Shown here: positions 33,345-43,289 of the stretch, piece after piece | Position numbering within the stretch: position 1 is the stretch's first letter | How the letters are laid out: every line of letters starts with the position of its first letter | NCBI GenBank assembly: GCA_035295745.1 | Contig: DATGIL010000110.1 | Coordinates: 31,529 to 95,528, forward strand | DNA: 64,000 bases | Direction of reading: 5' to 3' | From: JAIQFL01 sp035295745 | GTDB taxonomy: Bacteria; Acidobacteriota; Terriglobia; Bryobacterales; Bryobacteraceae | Notes under the pieces: model-generated | Told to the model about the DNA's origin: nothing | The model's database searches: none | Seen by the model: the letters and a program-made list of their open reading frames with translations, nothing else | Program-made: the position numbers and the translations under genes

Positions 33345-35159
33345 TCATTGCGTGTGCTCTGGAGAGAGGCGCCCACGCAGCGCTTCGTCGAGATTGACGT
33401 GATTGACCTCGAGCGTGGAACCGGTGGCCTGCGCGAGCGTCACCTGAGCCTTGGCGAAGGCTTGACGTGCCTGTGTTTCGGCCAACTCCGCGGCGAAGAG
33501 ATCCCGCTGGATCAGAATCACATTGTAGGATGTCGAAAGGCCGAGGCTCAGCTTCTGCTGTTCGGCGTCCAGTTTGCTTCGCGACAGCCGCACGGTTTCG
33601 CGCGCCGCGCCCACCTGCGCCTTGGCCTGGCGGAGAGCGATGAGCGCGTTCTCCACGTCCACCTCCACCTGGCTCTTGCTACGCACCAGAGTGTCCTTGG
33701 CCTGTTTCATCGTCAAGGTGGACCTTACTTCGTCGGCCTGCGCCTGTCGATTGCGCAGCGGAAAACTGATCGTCACGCCAAACGCGACTTCCGGATACTT
33801 GAAATGCAGCGCGTCGATGAAGGACGTTCCGAATTCGTTGAACAGGCCCACCGTGGTGATCAGTCCGAAGACGTTGAAATTGGGCAGCAGCGAGTTGCGG
33901 ATGAAAGGCATCGCGTCGACCTGGCTCTTGATATTCCCCTCGGCGATAGCGATGTCGGGCCGATTCTTCATGGCGAGCGCTTTCGCATCGTCCATGGCTG
34001 GGACTTCAACGCCATCGGGATCGGGCATCGGGTCGGTCTCGATCGGGGCCGACGCGAAAGGCTCCATCAGATTGCGGCTGATCATCGCCTTAAGGTTCAG
34101 CTCCAGGTTCTGCACATTCGTCTGTGCCACGATCAGGTCGCGCTGGCTGGAGGCCACCTGCGATTGCGCACTCACCACGTCGAGCCGGGCCATGGTGCCG
34201 ATCTCGAGCTGTTTGCTGTTCTCCTTCTCCAACTGCTGGGCCACTGCGACGGCCTTTTCCGCGGAGCGCAACGCATCGCGGGCGGCGACCAGGTCCCAGT
34301 AGGCATTCTGCGCATTTACCAGTGCGGTGATCACCGACTGGCGGAAGGACTCGCGCTCGATGGTCTGCTCGTTTTCCGAGACCTTGATGAGCGCGCGATT
34401 GACCGCAAATCCGAATCCGTTGAGCAGTTGCTGGCTGACGGTCGCGGTGAAACCGGGCGTAATCGCGGGATTGAAGAGCAGGTGCAACTGATTGGAGGCG
34501 AGATGCTGCATGCCGTACGAAACCGCGAAACTGGTGCCGGTGGAAAAGGCCTGCGTGTAATTCACCGAAAACGCGGCTGTGGTGTTGGTGACTGAGGGCA
34601 CCCCCGCCACCACCACGGAATTCAGCGGGCTCGAGGTGCGATCCATGCTGAAAGCCAATCCGATGGAGGGATCGAAGAGTCCCGCGGGCCGGACGGTGAC
34701 ACGTCCCGCCGATCCAGTAATGCCACCAGGATTAGACGATCCGCCGCCGCTTCCTCCAGCGGTCCCCAGAATGCTACCGCCCACCGCGCCCGAAAAGACA
34801 CCGCTGGGAATCTGGGCCGCATCCACGCCGCGCGGCGAGTTCCCTGAGCGCGCGCGCAGCAGATCGGTCTGCGCGATGGAAGGGAAGTAACGTGCGGAGG
34901 CCAGCGTCAGATTGTTCTCCACCACGAGCCGGGTGATTTGCGCCATCGTGAGGTGCAGTTTCCCATCTTGGACTTCCAGCGGGCCGGTGACGGAGTTCGA
35001 GAGGTCAGGCTTCGGGACGATCGGCTGGGCGTACGGCCGCAAGATACTGGGAAAGGCGGGAGCGGGCTTGGTGTAGTCGGGCAGCTCCTGCGCAGTGGCC
35101 GGGCAGACCACCGAAAGCGCCAGCAGAACGGCACGAAAAGGAATGCGCCGGCCCGTCAC
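33345..35159 (-). CDS. TolC-family outer-membrane protein (second of a pair)
   Basis: 604 residues with a signal peptide (to about residue 23, CPATAQ) and two long coiled-coil/beta modules typical of outer-membrane efflux proteins. QVASSQRDLIVAQTNVQNLE and a matching QKLSLGLSTSYNVILIQRDL mark the paired helices. A Ser/Gly-rich insertion lies near 125-150. The start is GTG overlapping the stop of the upstream paralog as GTGA, so it is probably translationally coupled. No membrane-fusion protein or pump gene is adjacent, so the substrate cannot be deduced. Confidence 0.9.
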   Translation of the reverse strand: MTGRRIPFRAVLLALSVVCPATAQELPDYTKPAPAFPSILRPYAQPIVPKPDLSNSVTGPLEVQDGKLHLTMAQITRLVVENNLTLASARYFPSIAQTDLLRARSGNSPRGVDAAQIPSGVFSGAVGGSILGTAGGSGGGSSNPGGITGSAGRVTVRPAGLFDPSIGLAFSMDRTSSPLNSVVVAGVPSVTNTTAAFSVNYTQAFSTGTSFAVSYGMQHLASNQLHLLFNPAITPGFTATVSQQLLNGFGFAVNRALIKVSENEQTIERESFRQSVITALVNAQNAYWDLVAARDALRSAEKAVAVAQQLEKENSKQLEIGTMARLDVVSAQSQVASSQRDLIVAQTNVQNLELNLKAMISRNLMEPFASAPIETDPMPDPDGVEVPAMDDAKALAMKNRPDIAIAEGNIKSQVDAMPFIRNSLLPNFNVFGLITTVGLFNEFGTSFIDALHFKYPEVAFGVTISFPLRNRQAQADEVRSTLTMKQAKDTLVRSKSQVEVDVENALIALRQAKAQVGAARETVRLSRSKLDAEQQKLSLGLSTSYNVILIQRDLFAAELAETQARQAFAKAQVTLAQATGSTLEVNHVNLDEALRGRLSPEHTQ

Positions 35160-37108
35160 TTCTGCGCGCCTCCCGGCGTCTTGACCACTCCTGGACGCGC
35201 TTGGGAACGGAAGGGCGACGGCAGGTTGACCACGGTGCCTTTCAACGCGTCGTCCAACTGGATTCCGTTGCGCTCCAGCGTGTCACCCATCGACTGGCCA
35301 ATCGCGACCAGGGCTTTCGCATAGGCATCGAGTGCCTGCACTTCCGCATATTGGGCCGTCACCAGGTCGCGCTCGCGGAGTACGACGTTATATGACGTGG
35401 AGGCGCCGATCTCGAGCTTCTTCCGCTCCGCGTCGAGCGTGAGCTGCGCCAGCCGTACGGCTTCGTGCGAGGCCTGCACTTGCGCCTTGCCCTGGATGAG
35501 GGCAACAAATGCCTGCCGTACACCCACATTGATGGTGTTGCGGGTGCCCTGCATCTGAACCTCCAACTGGTTCCTTTCCAGTTGGGCGCGGATGCTGTCG
35601 GCCTGCGCCGAGCGGTTGCGGATGCTCGCTCCAAAACTCAATCCGGCCGCAGTTTCGGGGTAGGCCGCTCCGAACGCCTGATTGAGCGAGCCCAGCGCGC
35701 CCGAGGTGGTGATTGCGGTATTGCCCTGCAGACCCGAACTGGCGTACAGACCAAACACCGACAGGCTCGGCTTCTGGTTGTTGCGGGTGTACTGGATCGC
35801 GATGTCTTGATTCGCCAGGTTGTTGGTCGCCTCGTGAATCTCGGGCCGGTTCCTGGCTGCGGATTCCAGCGCGGCAGTCAGCGAGGGAAGATCCGTGTCG
35901 CGCGGCTCAGGCAATGCGTCGGTAGTGACGACGGTTGCCGCATCCAACAACTTGTCGCCCTTCTTGCTGACCAACTGCTTGAGGTTCGTCTCCTGCTGTT
36001 GCAGATTGGTCTGCGCCACGATCAAATCGCGCTGGCTCGCGGCCACTTGAGACTCGGCGGTGACCAGGTCCAGGCGCGACATGGTGCCGATCTGCTCCTG
36101 CTTGCGCGTTTCCTCCACAAGTTCCTTGGCTGCCGAGAGAGATTCCTCGGCGACGCGGACGTTCTCCTGGAATGCGGCATAGTCCCAGTAGGCATTCTCC
36201 AACTGGGCGACGCTGGTGATCACCTGCAGTTTGAAGACATCCTGCGCGGTGGTCTGATTGGTGCGAGCCACCAACATGAATCGTTCGTTGGCCAGGCGTC
36301 CGAAGCCGGCGAGGATCGGCTGATTGAAGCCGATCGAGAGGCGCGACGTGACATCGGGATTGTAGAGCGTGTTCTTCTGCGTGGTGCTCTGGCGCAGCGC
36401 GCTGAGGGACACCGAGTAACTGGCGCCGGTGGTGAATAACTGCGCATAGCTGCCGGAGAAGGCGGTGGCATAACTGGTGGTCGTGGGGACTCCCGAAACG
36501 ACGACGGAATTCAGCGGGCTGGTGACGCGGTCGAAGCTGAAACCGAAGTTGACGGTGGGGTCGAATGCACCAGCGGAGCCGATGGAGACCGCGCCGCCGC
36601 CGCCCGTGATACCTCCCGCGTTGCCGGTTCCGCCGGTGCTCCCGGTGCTGGTGACGCCTGCGCCGATGGCGCCCGAGTTCAACTCACCGGGAAGCAGGCC
36701 GCCGGTGAATCCGCGGGCGGCCTGGCCGGACCTGGTGCGCAGAATGTCGGTCTGGGAAAAGGGAATCACGTAGCGCGAAACGACGATATCGAGATTGTTC
36801 TCGATGGTGAGGGCAATAGCGTCGGCGAGCGAAAGTTCGAGTTTGCCGTTATGGATGAGGCTATCGAGCCGCGGGGAATTCTCCAGCATGGGCAACGGGA
36901 TATCCTGCTGCTCATAAGGCCGCCAGAACCTCGGGAAGATGCCGGGAACTTTGGAGTAGTTATCCACGAAGCCCTGCGACATGCCGGGAGCGCCCGGATC
37001 GGGCTTGACGTCCTGCGCGAGCAGCAGGCAGGCACCCGGCGACAAGGTCGCGAGGGCACAGAGGCCAGCCAGGGACGATCCGCACAGCTTGCCAAATTTC
37101 CTTCTCAT
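35156..37108 (-). CDS. TolC-family outer-membrane protein (first of a pair)
   Basis: 650 residues from the ATG at 37108, which has CCAGGAG upstream and starts a good signal peptide (RRKFGKLCGSSLAGLCALA). The frame is open to 37198. It shares the plan of the following gene: paired TolC coiled-coil repeats (QVAASQRDLIVAQTNLQQQE; KLEIGASTSYNVVLRERDLV), plus a Gly/Ser/Thr-rich insertion at about 150-185. It is clearly paralogous to the downstream copy. It should form a trimeric outer-membrane channel, possibly as a heterotrimer with its neighbour (inference). Confidence 0.9.
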   Translation of the reverse strand: MRRKFGKLCGSSLAGLCALATLSPGACLLLAQDVKPDPGAPGMSQGFVDNYSKVPGIFPRFWRPYEQQDIPLPMLENSPRLDSLIHNGKLELSLADAIALTIENNLDIVVSRYVIPFSQTDILRTRSGQAARGFTGGLLPGELNSGAIGAGVTSTGSTGGTGNAGGITGGGGAVSIGSAGAFDPTVNFGFSFDRVTSPLNSVVVSGVPTTTSYATAFSGSYAQLFTTGASYSVSLSALRQSTTQKNTLYNPDVTSRLSIGFNQPILAGFGRLANERFMLVARTNQTTAQDVFKLQVITSVAQLENAYWDYAAFQENVRVAEESLSAAKELVEETRKQEQIGTMSRLDLVTAESQVAASQRDLIVAQTNLQQQETNLKQLVSKKGDKLLDAATVVTTDALPEPRDTDLPSLTAALESAARNRPEIHEATNNLANQDIAIQYTRNNQKPSLSVFGLYASSGLQGNTAITTSGALGSLNQAFGAAYPETAAGLSFGASIRNRSAQADSIRAQLERNQLEVQMQGTRNTINVGVRQAFVALIQGKAQVQASHEAVRLAQLTLDAERKKLEIGASTSYNVVLRERDLVTAQYAEVQALDAYAKALVAIGQSMGDTLERNGIQLDDALKGTVVNLPSPFRSQARPGVVKTPGGAQK

Positions 37109-37276
37109 TGGAACTCCTGGAGTGATAAAACGACTATCCTTTGATGACGAGGAGAGCGCTATGGATGTTACAGCTCTTGGAAGATACGACATCGCCAAAC
37201 GCTGGGAAACAATAGTATAACCCGTTCTGCCAGGCGGGCTTAAGGGCTTTCGGGCTAAACGGTTGACCGAGCCCGG

Positions 37277-37711
37277 TCAGAGCCCCTTATCGGCAGGCGG
37301 GTCGACGGGGTATCCCGGATCGATCCAGTCGGTCTTGAAGTTCGTGCCGGAGTACATGGCCTTCACATTCGTGAATCCCAGTTCCTTCAGCAGTGCAAGC
37401 GCCGGCTTGATGTTGGGACACCGGTCCCACGGGCAGCACCCGCAGTAGATCACGATATCGCGGTCGTGAGGCAGGTCTTTCACGGCTGCTTTCAGCGCCT
37501 CGAGACCTTCTGGCTTGGATGCGGGTCCACCATAAACGGCGCCCGGAATGTGGTGACTCCGAAACAGCAGGTTGGGGCCGACCTGGATGATCGCAGGTTT
37601 ACCCGTCACTGAAGAAAGCTGGGCGGCCAAGTCCTTCGGTTGAATCAAGGGAAGGTCGGCTGCGGCGGCGGCACTGAGCAGCGCGAGCGCGAGGAGAGCG
37701 AATGGCTTCAC
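37277..37711 (-). CDS. Secreted rhodanese-like protein
   Basis: 144 residues from a GTG at 37711. This start gives a signal peptide (KPFALLALALLSAAAAADLP); an upstream ATG at 37810 would bury the signal. The rhodanese fold is indicated by FRSHHIPGAVYGG and the active-site loop VIYCGCCPWDRCPN, which has several Cys residues where sulfurtransferases usually have one. It may transfer sulfur or act in periplasmic redox; the extra Cys residues leave room for a different role. It stands alone on the minus strand. Confidence 0.82.
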   Translation of the reverse strand: MKPFALLALALLSAAAAADLPLIQPKDLAAQLSSVTGKPAIIQVGPNLLFRSHHIPGAVYGGPASKPEGLEALKAAVKDLPHDRDIVIYCGCCPWDRCPNIKPALALLKELGFTNVKAMYSGTNFKTDWIDPGYPVDPPADKGL

Positions 37712-37850
37712 GCGTTCCACTGTATCGCAAATGCGCCGGCACGGCGCGAGCCTGTGCGGTGAACCCACTCCTGTGAAGTTCCAGCCCAGTTTTCCACAGG
37801 CCCCCTGCATGTTCTAATAGAGGTTCGCTGGTTTCCAGTACTTCAATCAT

Positions 37851-39998
37851 ATGTTTCGTGTGTCTGTTCTCGTTTCCTTCATAGGCGCGGCATCAATGCT
37901 GATGGCCGCAGCTCCGCCATCCGGTCCGGAGCCGTCGGTCGTCCAAGCTCAAGCCAAAGCAGCGCTGGCGAAACTGCCGTTGCGCTTCGAGGCCAACCAG
38001 GGACAGTTGAATCCGTCGGTGCGCTATTCCGCTCACGCCGGAGGGTACAATCTGTTCCTCGGCGAACAGGGCGCTTCCCTGTCGATCTCGGCCGGATCGG
38101 CGAAGAACGGAAAACAACACCGCGTCGAGCGCGTGGATATTTCGCTGGTGAACGGCAATCGGGCTCCTCAGATCGAGGGCCTCGACCGCCTCCAGAGCCG
38201 CACCGATTTCTTCGTTGGCAATCGCGCCAACTGGCACACCAACGTTCCCAGCTTCTCGCGCGTGCGATACCGGGCGGTCTACCCGGGCGTTGACGTCACT
38301 TACTACGGCAACCAGAGCCAGTTGGAATATGATTTCGTTCTGCAACCCGGCGCCGACCCCAATGCCATCCGCATGAAGTTCAGCGGACACGCCCACCTCA
38401 GCGTTTCCCCGGAGGGCGATCTGGTGCTGGATGCCGGCGGAGCGCGAATGGTGCAGCATAAGCCGTTCATCTACCAGGAAGATCCGCAGACCTCGGCGCG
38501 CCGGCAGGTGCAAGGCCGCTACAAACTGCTCGGACACAACACGGTTGGTCTGCAGCTGGCGAATTATGATCGCACCCGGACTCTCGTCGTCGACCCCACA
38601 CTGACCTATCTCTCTTATCTCGGCGGCACTGGTTTTGACCAGGTGAACGCCGTGAAGCTAGGACCGAACGGCCTTCTCTATCTCGCGATGCAGACCGATA
38701 CCGCGGTGCTGCCGGCGGCTGGCTACCAAAGCGATAACACCGGCCTCACCGACGCATGGATCGGCGTCCTGGATCCTTCTGCGCAGGGTAATTTCGGCTT
38801 CCTCTACGGCACTTACCTGGGAGGCACCAATACCGACATCCCGCTGGGCATCGATGTGGATGCATCGGGCGTGATTTACGTCACCGGCAGTACCGCCTCC
38901 ACCGATTATCCGGTCACCTCCAACGCGTTCCAACCCACGGGGGCGGGCGCCACCCTGGACGCCTTTGTTGCGAAGATCGATCCCTCGCAGTCGGGCAGCG
39001 CCGCGCTGATCTTTTCCAGTTATCTGGGAGGCCTCACCGGCGATGACGTCGGCAATGGCGTGGCAGTCGACAAGAATGGGGTGATGTACGTCGTCGGGAC
39101 GACCAAATCTTCCGACTTTCCGGTGACCCCCAGTGCCTATGCAGGCGTGCAGTTCGGCAGCCAGGACGCGTTCATTACGCAGATCGATCCGAATGCAGGC
39201 AGCGTTCTGTATTCGACGTACATCGGCGGCGAAGATCTCGACTACGGCAAGGCGATTCTGGTCGGCCCTACCGGACTGGTCTACTTCGCGGCGTCGACGC
39301 TCTCCACGCAATTTCCAATGGCGGGATACAGTTACAGCGGCTCTTCGTTTGGGTTTGAGGACGTTGTGGTCGGAGTACTCGATGTCACGCAATCCGGAAC
39401 CAATTCTCTGGTTTATGCCACGTACCTGGGCGGTTCCAGCAACGATGAAGTGAACGCCATGGCTTTTGATGCCAAGGGGAATATCATCGTTACGGGTTAC
39501 ACGCTTTCCACCGATTTTCCGGTTACGACGGACGCAATGCAGCCCGTCTACGGCGGGAATGCGGACACCTTCGTCTCGGTGCTGAATCCGAATCTGTCAT
39601 TCGGCAGCGGGTTGGTCTACTCCACGTTCCTGGGGGGCTCGCACTCCGATGTGGCGTATGGTGTGGGTGCCGATAGCGCCGGGAACATCTATGTAACCGG
39701 GTATACGCTCTCGCCCGATTTCCCCGTGTTGAATGCCGTCCAGCCGAGCTGGGCGTCTGGAATCGAAATCTATCTGACGAAGCTGAAGCCCGGAGTGCCG
39801 GGACCGGCCGGCCTGCAGTACTCGACTTATCTCGGGCTGTCCAGTATCTATGTGCCGACGGCCATGGCCGTCGGACCTGATGGGACGGCGTACGTAGTAG
39901 GGTATGCGCAAGTCGGCTTGACCTCGACCTACAACGCTCTGCAGCCCGGCGGCTATGCCGGCGCTACCGACGGCTTCCTGTTTGCCGTAGGCAAGTAG
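37851..39998 (+). CDS. Secreted SBBP-repeat beta-propeller protein
   Basis: 715 residues with a signal peptide (FRVSVLVSFIGAASMLMAA). Residues about 35-250 form the N-terminal domain often preceding SBBP propellers (LRFEANQGQLNPSVRYSA, GVDVTYYGNQSQLEYDF). From about 255 on there are six to eight repeats of the form YLGGxxxDxxxxVAVDxxGxxYVTGxTxSxDFP, the SBBP signature, which builds a beta-propeller. Such proteins are abundant in Acidobacteriota and are presumed extracellular binding or adhesion proteins; the ligand is unknown. Confidence 0.9.
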   Translation: MFRVSVLVSFIGAASMLMAAAPPSGPEPSVVQAQAKAALAKLPLRFEANQGQLNPSVRYSAHAGGYNLFLGEQGASLSISAGSAKNGKQHRVERVDISLVNGNRAPQIEGLDRLQSRTDFFVGNRANWHTNVPSFSRVRYRAVYPGVDVTYYGNQSQLEYDFVLQPGADPNAIRMKFSGHAHLSVSPEGDLVLDAGGARMVQHKPFIYQEDPQTSARRQVQGRYKLLGHNTVGLQLANYDRTRTLVVDPTLTYLSYLGGTGFDQVNAVKLGPNGLLYLAMQTDTAVLPAAGYQSDNTGLTDAWIGVLDPSAQGNFGFLYGTYLGGTNTDIPLGIDVDASGVIYVTGSTASTDYPVTSNAFQPTGAGATLDAFVAKIDPSQSGSAALIFSSYLGGLTGDDVGNGVAVDKNGVMYVVGTTKSSDFPVTPSAYAGVQFGSQDAFITQIDPNAGSVLYSTYIGGEDLDYGKAILVGPTGLVYFAASTLSTQFPMAGYSYSGSSFGFEDVVVGVLDVTQSGTNSLVYATYLGGSSNDEVNAMAFDAKGNIIVTGYTLSTDFPVTTDAMQPVYGGNADTFVSVLNPNLSFGSGLVYSTFLGGSHSDVAYGVGADSAGNIYVTGYTLSPDFPVLNAVQPSWASGIEIYLTKLKPGVPGPAGLQYSTYLGLSSIYVPTAMAVGPDGTAYVVGYAQVGLTSTYNALQPGGYAGATDGFLFAVGK

Positions 39999-39999
39999 G

Positions 40000-40018
40000 G
40001 CTGCGGCCCCAGCTTTTT
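40000..40018 (+). terminator. Weak intrinsic-terminator candidate after the SBBP gene
   Basis: GCTG-CGGCCC-CAGC is followed by five T. The stem has only four strict base pairs (extendable by G-U pairs), and the next gene starts 16 bp later, so read-through is likely. Confidence 0.3.
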
Positions 40019-40034
40019 CGGTACCATTTATTGC

Positions 40035-43000
40035 ATGCGAAGTTTCGTCCTGTTGATGGCCTCCTCCGTGGCGGCGCTGGGCGCCGGTGTGCCTTACCTC
40101 ACCCAACCCACGTTGTGCCCGACTCGTCCCGAAATTGCGTTCGTCTCCGGCGGCGACATTTGGGTGGCTCCTGCCAAGGGCGGTGAAGCGCACCTGCTGG
40201 TTTCTCATCCTGCCGACGAGTCACGCCCGCTGTATTCGCCGGACGGCACGCGCCTCGCCTTCGTCTCCACGCGTACCGGCGGCGGCGATATCTACGTGCT
40301 GAACCTGTCGTCGGGGGAGTTGAAGCGCCTTACCTTCGACGATGGGATGGAGCAACTGGACGCCTGGTCGCGAGACGGCAAATGGATCTACTTCTCGAGC
40401 GGCAGCCACGACGTGGGGCGCAAGAACGACCTGTATCGGGTGAGCGTCGAGGGAGGCACTCCGATGCCCGTGAGCGCCGATCGCTTCACCAATGAGTTTC
40501 AAGCCACACCCGCTCCCGACGGCACGAGTCTGGCCTTCGCGGCAAGAGGGAACGGCGATCAGCAGTGGTGGCGTCACGGTCACAGTCATCTGGACGAATC
40601 CGAAATCTGGATTCGCAAAGAAGGCTCACCAGCCGCGTACGAACGCGTCGTGGACCTCAACGGACGCAACGTGTGGCCGATGTGGATGCCTGATGGCCGC
40701 CAACTCTACTTCATGTCCGACCGCGGTGGAGTGCAGAACATCTGGAACACGACGCTCGGGGGCAAGCCGCGGCAGTCCACCAAATTCACGGAAGGGCGCG
40801 TGCTTTGGCCGTCCATCGGCTACGACGGGAAGTCGGTGGTATTCGAGCACGATTTCAAGATCTGGCAGTTCGACACCAAGAGCGGAGAGGCGTATGCGCT
40901 GCCCATCACGCTGGTGGGATCGGCCGCGAGTCCCGGCATCACGCACACGACCCTGAACACGTTTACCGATCTGCGGCTCTCTCCGGATGCCCGCAAGATT
41001 CTGCTGATCGCTCACGGCGAAGTGTTCGCCTCCTCGGCGCGCGATGGCGGCGAGGCGGTCCGCGTCACGCACACGCCAGGGCCGGAATCGCAGGTGACCT
41101 GGGCGCCGGATTCCACGCGCATCGTCTATCTCAGCCAGCGCGACGCGATCACTCACCTCTTCCTGTACGACTTCGCCAAGCGAAGCGAAACGCAATTGAC
41201 CAACGGTCCCTTGCCCGATCAGGGGCCGCGCTTCTCACCCGACGGAAAGACCGTGGCGTTCCTGCGCGATCGCAAGGAACTGCGCACCATCGACCTGGAG
41301 ACGAAGAAGGAGAACGTGCTGGTCACGGGATTCTTCGGCGGTTTCGGCGGTGCGGGCATGACCTGGTCGCCCGACAGCAAGTGGATCGCTTACACCGCGG
41401 CCAGTGATCGCGCATTGCGCAATGTCTATGTGGTTCCGGCCGCTGGCGGCACCGGCAAGCAGATCAGTTTTCTGGCCAACAACAACGCCAGCGCCATTCA
41501 GTGGAGTCCGGACGGGAAGTTCGTTCTGTTCGAGACCGGCCAGCGCACCGAGACGCCGCAGGTTGCCCGCATCGATCTGGTGCCTGTGCAGCCGAAGTAT
41601 GGCGAGGATCGCTTCGAAGAGCTATTCAAACCGGAAGCGCCCCGCACTGGGCGCGGTGGCGCCAATGCCGAGGCCAAGCCGCCCGTGAAGCCGGTGGAGA
41701 TCGAATTCGAAGGCATTCGCGAGCGGATCTCGATGCTCCCGATCGGACTCAGCGTTTCGAATCCGGAGATCAGTCCGGACGGCAAGTGGCTGCTGATCTC
41801 GGCGGCGGTGGGTGGGCAGTCGAATCTCTACCTTTACCCGCTCGATCCGAGCGGCGAGGGTGCTCCGGCTACCGGAGGCCGGGGAGGCGGGCGGGGCGGT
41901 GAGCGCGTCGCGCGCCAGTTGACCTCTACGCCTGGACCCAAGACGCATGGGCAGTTCTCACCCGATTCGCGCGAAGTCTACTACCTGGAAGGCGGACGCG
42001 TCCAATCCATCACCATCGACACGCGGACCACGCGTACAGTTGCTGTAAATGCGGAAATGGACATCAACTTCGATCAGGAGAAGATGGCGGTTTTCGAAGA
42101 GGCGTGGGCCGCGCAGCGGGACTCGTTCTACGATCCCAAGTATCATGGCGCCGATTGGAATGCGGTGCGCAAGACGTACGCGCCGCTGATCGAGGGCTCG
42201 CGGACGCCGGATGAGATGCGCAGTATTCTGCGGCTGATGATCGGGGAGCTGAATTCTTCGCACTCGGGCATTTCGGCGCCAGCGGCCGGAGGCGGTGGCG
42301 GCGGCCGCGGCGTGGTGGGCCAACTGGGCCTCGAGTTTGACCGCGCGGAGTACGAGAATTCAGGCAAGCTGAAGATCACCGCGGTTGTGCCGCACTCCCC
42401 GGCGGAGCTGGCGAAGATCAAGCCCGGCGAAGAATTGCGCGCCGTCGATGGGGTCGCGATCGGACCGCATGTGAATCTGGATGAGCAGTTGGAGCATAAG
42501 GTCGACAAGCGTGTGGTGCTGGATGTTAGCGGGCACGAGGTAACGGTGCGGCCGGTGGCTTCTCTGGCCGAGCCGATCTATCGTAAGTGGGTCGAAGACA
42601 ATCGCGCGTACGTCGCCAGGATCAGCAATGGAAAGCTGGGGTACGTCCATATTCGGGACATGTCGGAGCAGGCGCTCACGCAGTTGTATCTCGATCTGGA
42701 TGCGGAGAATCGTTCACGCTCCGGCGTTGTGATCGACATTCGCAACAACAACGGCGGGTTCGTGAACGCTTATGTGCTGGATGTGTTGACGCGGCGGCCG
42801 TACCTGACGATGACGGATCGCGGCGGCCCTGCTGGTTCTGCCCGGACGGTGCTGGGGCAGCGGTCGTTGGAACTGCCGACGATCCTGGTGGTCAATCAGC
42901 ACTCGCTTTCGGACGCCGAGGATTTTACGGAAGGCTATCGCACGTTGAAACTGGGGAAGGTGGTCGGCGAGCCGACAGCCGGCTGGATCATCTACACCGG

Positions 43001-43193
43001 ATCGCGCGATCTGGTGGATGGCTCCGTGATGCGCATGCCATCGACGCTGATCACCGGCGCGGACGGGAAGAATATGGAGAATAATCCCCGGCCCGTGGAC
43101 ATCGCCGTGACGCGCCCCATCGGCGAGTCGTACAGCGGCAAGGATTCGCAATTGGACGCCGCGGTCAAGGAACTGCTGGCGGAGATGAAGTAG
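40035..43193 (+). CDS. Tricorn-type S41 serine protease
   Basis: 1052 residues with a signal peptide (RSFVLLMASSVAALGAGV). Two TolB/tricorn-like beta-propellers (about 20-660, many SPDG and WSPD blades) lead to a C1 region, a PDZ domain (about 775-850, HSPAELAKIKPGEELRAVDG) and the S41 catalytic core. By comparison with Thermoplasma tricorn, the catalytic residues appear to be H743 (NSSHSG), S959-D960 (SLSDAEDF) and E1015 (KNMENNPRPVD). It should degrade peptides in the periplasm or outside the cell, probably working with other peptidases such as the S9 enzyme at 18.3 kb. Confidence 0.92.
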   Translation: MRSFVLLMASSVAALGAGVPYLTQPTLCPTRPEIAFVSGGDIWVAPAKGGEAHLLVSHPADESRPLYSPDGTRLAFVSTRTGGGDIYVLNLSSGELKRLTFDDGMEQLDAWSRDGKWIYFSSGSHDVGRKNDLYRVSVEGGTPMPVSADRFTNEFQATPAPDGTSLAFAARGNGDQQWWRHGHSHLDESEIWIRKEGSPAAYERVVDLNGRNVWPMWMPDGRQLYFMSDRGGVQNIWNTTLGGKPRQSTKFTEGRVLWPSIGYDGKSVVFEHDFKIWQFDTKSGEAYALPITLVGSAASPGITHTTLNTFTDLRLSPDARKILLIAHGEVFASSARDGGEAVRVTHTPGPESQVTWAPDSTRIVYLSQRDAITHLFLYDFAKRSETQLTNGPLPDQGPRFSPDGKTVAFLRDRKELRTIDLETKKENVLVTGFFGGFGGAGMTWSPDSKWIAYTAASDRALRNVYVVPAAGGTGKQISFLANNNASAIQWSPDGKFVLFETGQRTETPQVARIDLVPVQPKYGEDRFEELFKPEAPRTGRGGANAEAKPPVKPVEIEFEGIRERISMLPIGLSVSNPEISPDGKWLLISAAVGGQSNLYLYPLDPSGEGAPATGGRGGGRGGERVARQLTSTPGPKTHGQFSPDSREVYYLEGGRVQSITIDTRTTRTVAVNAEMDINFDQEKMAVFEEAWAAQRDSFYDPKYHGADWNAVRKTYAPLIEGSRTPDEMRSILRLMIGELNSSHSGISAPAAGGGGGGRGVVGQLGLEFDRAEYENSGKLKITAVVPHSPAELAKIKPGEELRAVDGVAIGPHVNLDEQLEHKVDKRVVLDVSGHEVTVRPVASLAEPIYRKWVEDNRAYVARISNGKLGYVHIRDMSEQALTQLYLDLDAENRSRSGVVIDIRNNNGGFVNAYVLDVLTRRPYLTMTDRGGPAGSARTVLGQRSLELPTILVVNQHSLSDAEDFTEGYRTLKLGKVVGEPTAGWIIYTGSRDLVDGSVMRMPSTLITGADGKNMENNPRPVDIAVTRPIGESYSGKDSQLDAAVKELLAEMK

Positions 43194-43289
43194 GGATCGG
43201 GTGTTCATCTCGCGGGACCGGGGCGACATTTTACCCTTGTCTTTCACCCGTGGCCGTTACATTCGATTCACTTTCGCGTCCATCTCGGC

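Noticed and set aside
33149..33376. 75-codon minus-strand ORF between TolC and xdh
   Set aside because: Overlaps the TolC end, has no clear ribosome-binding site and no recognised domain; it might be a gene remnant but cannot be supported.
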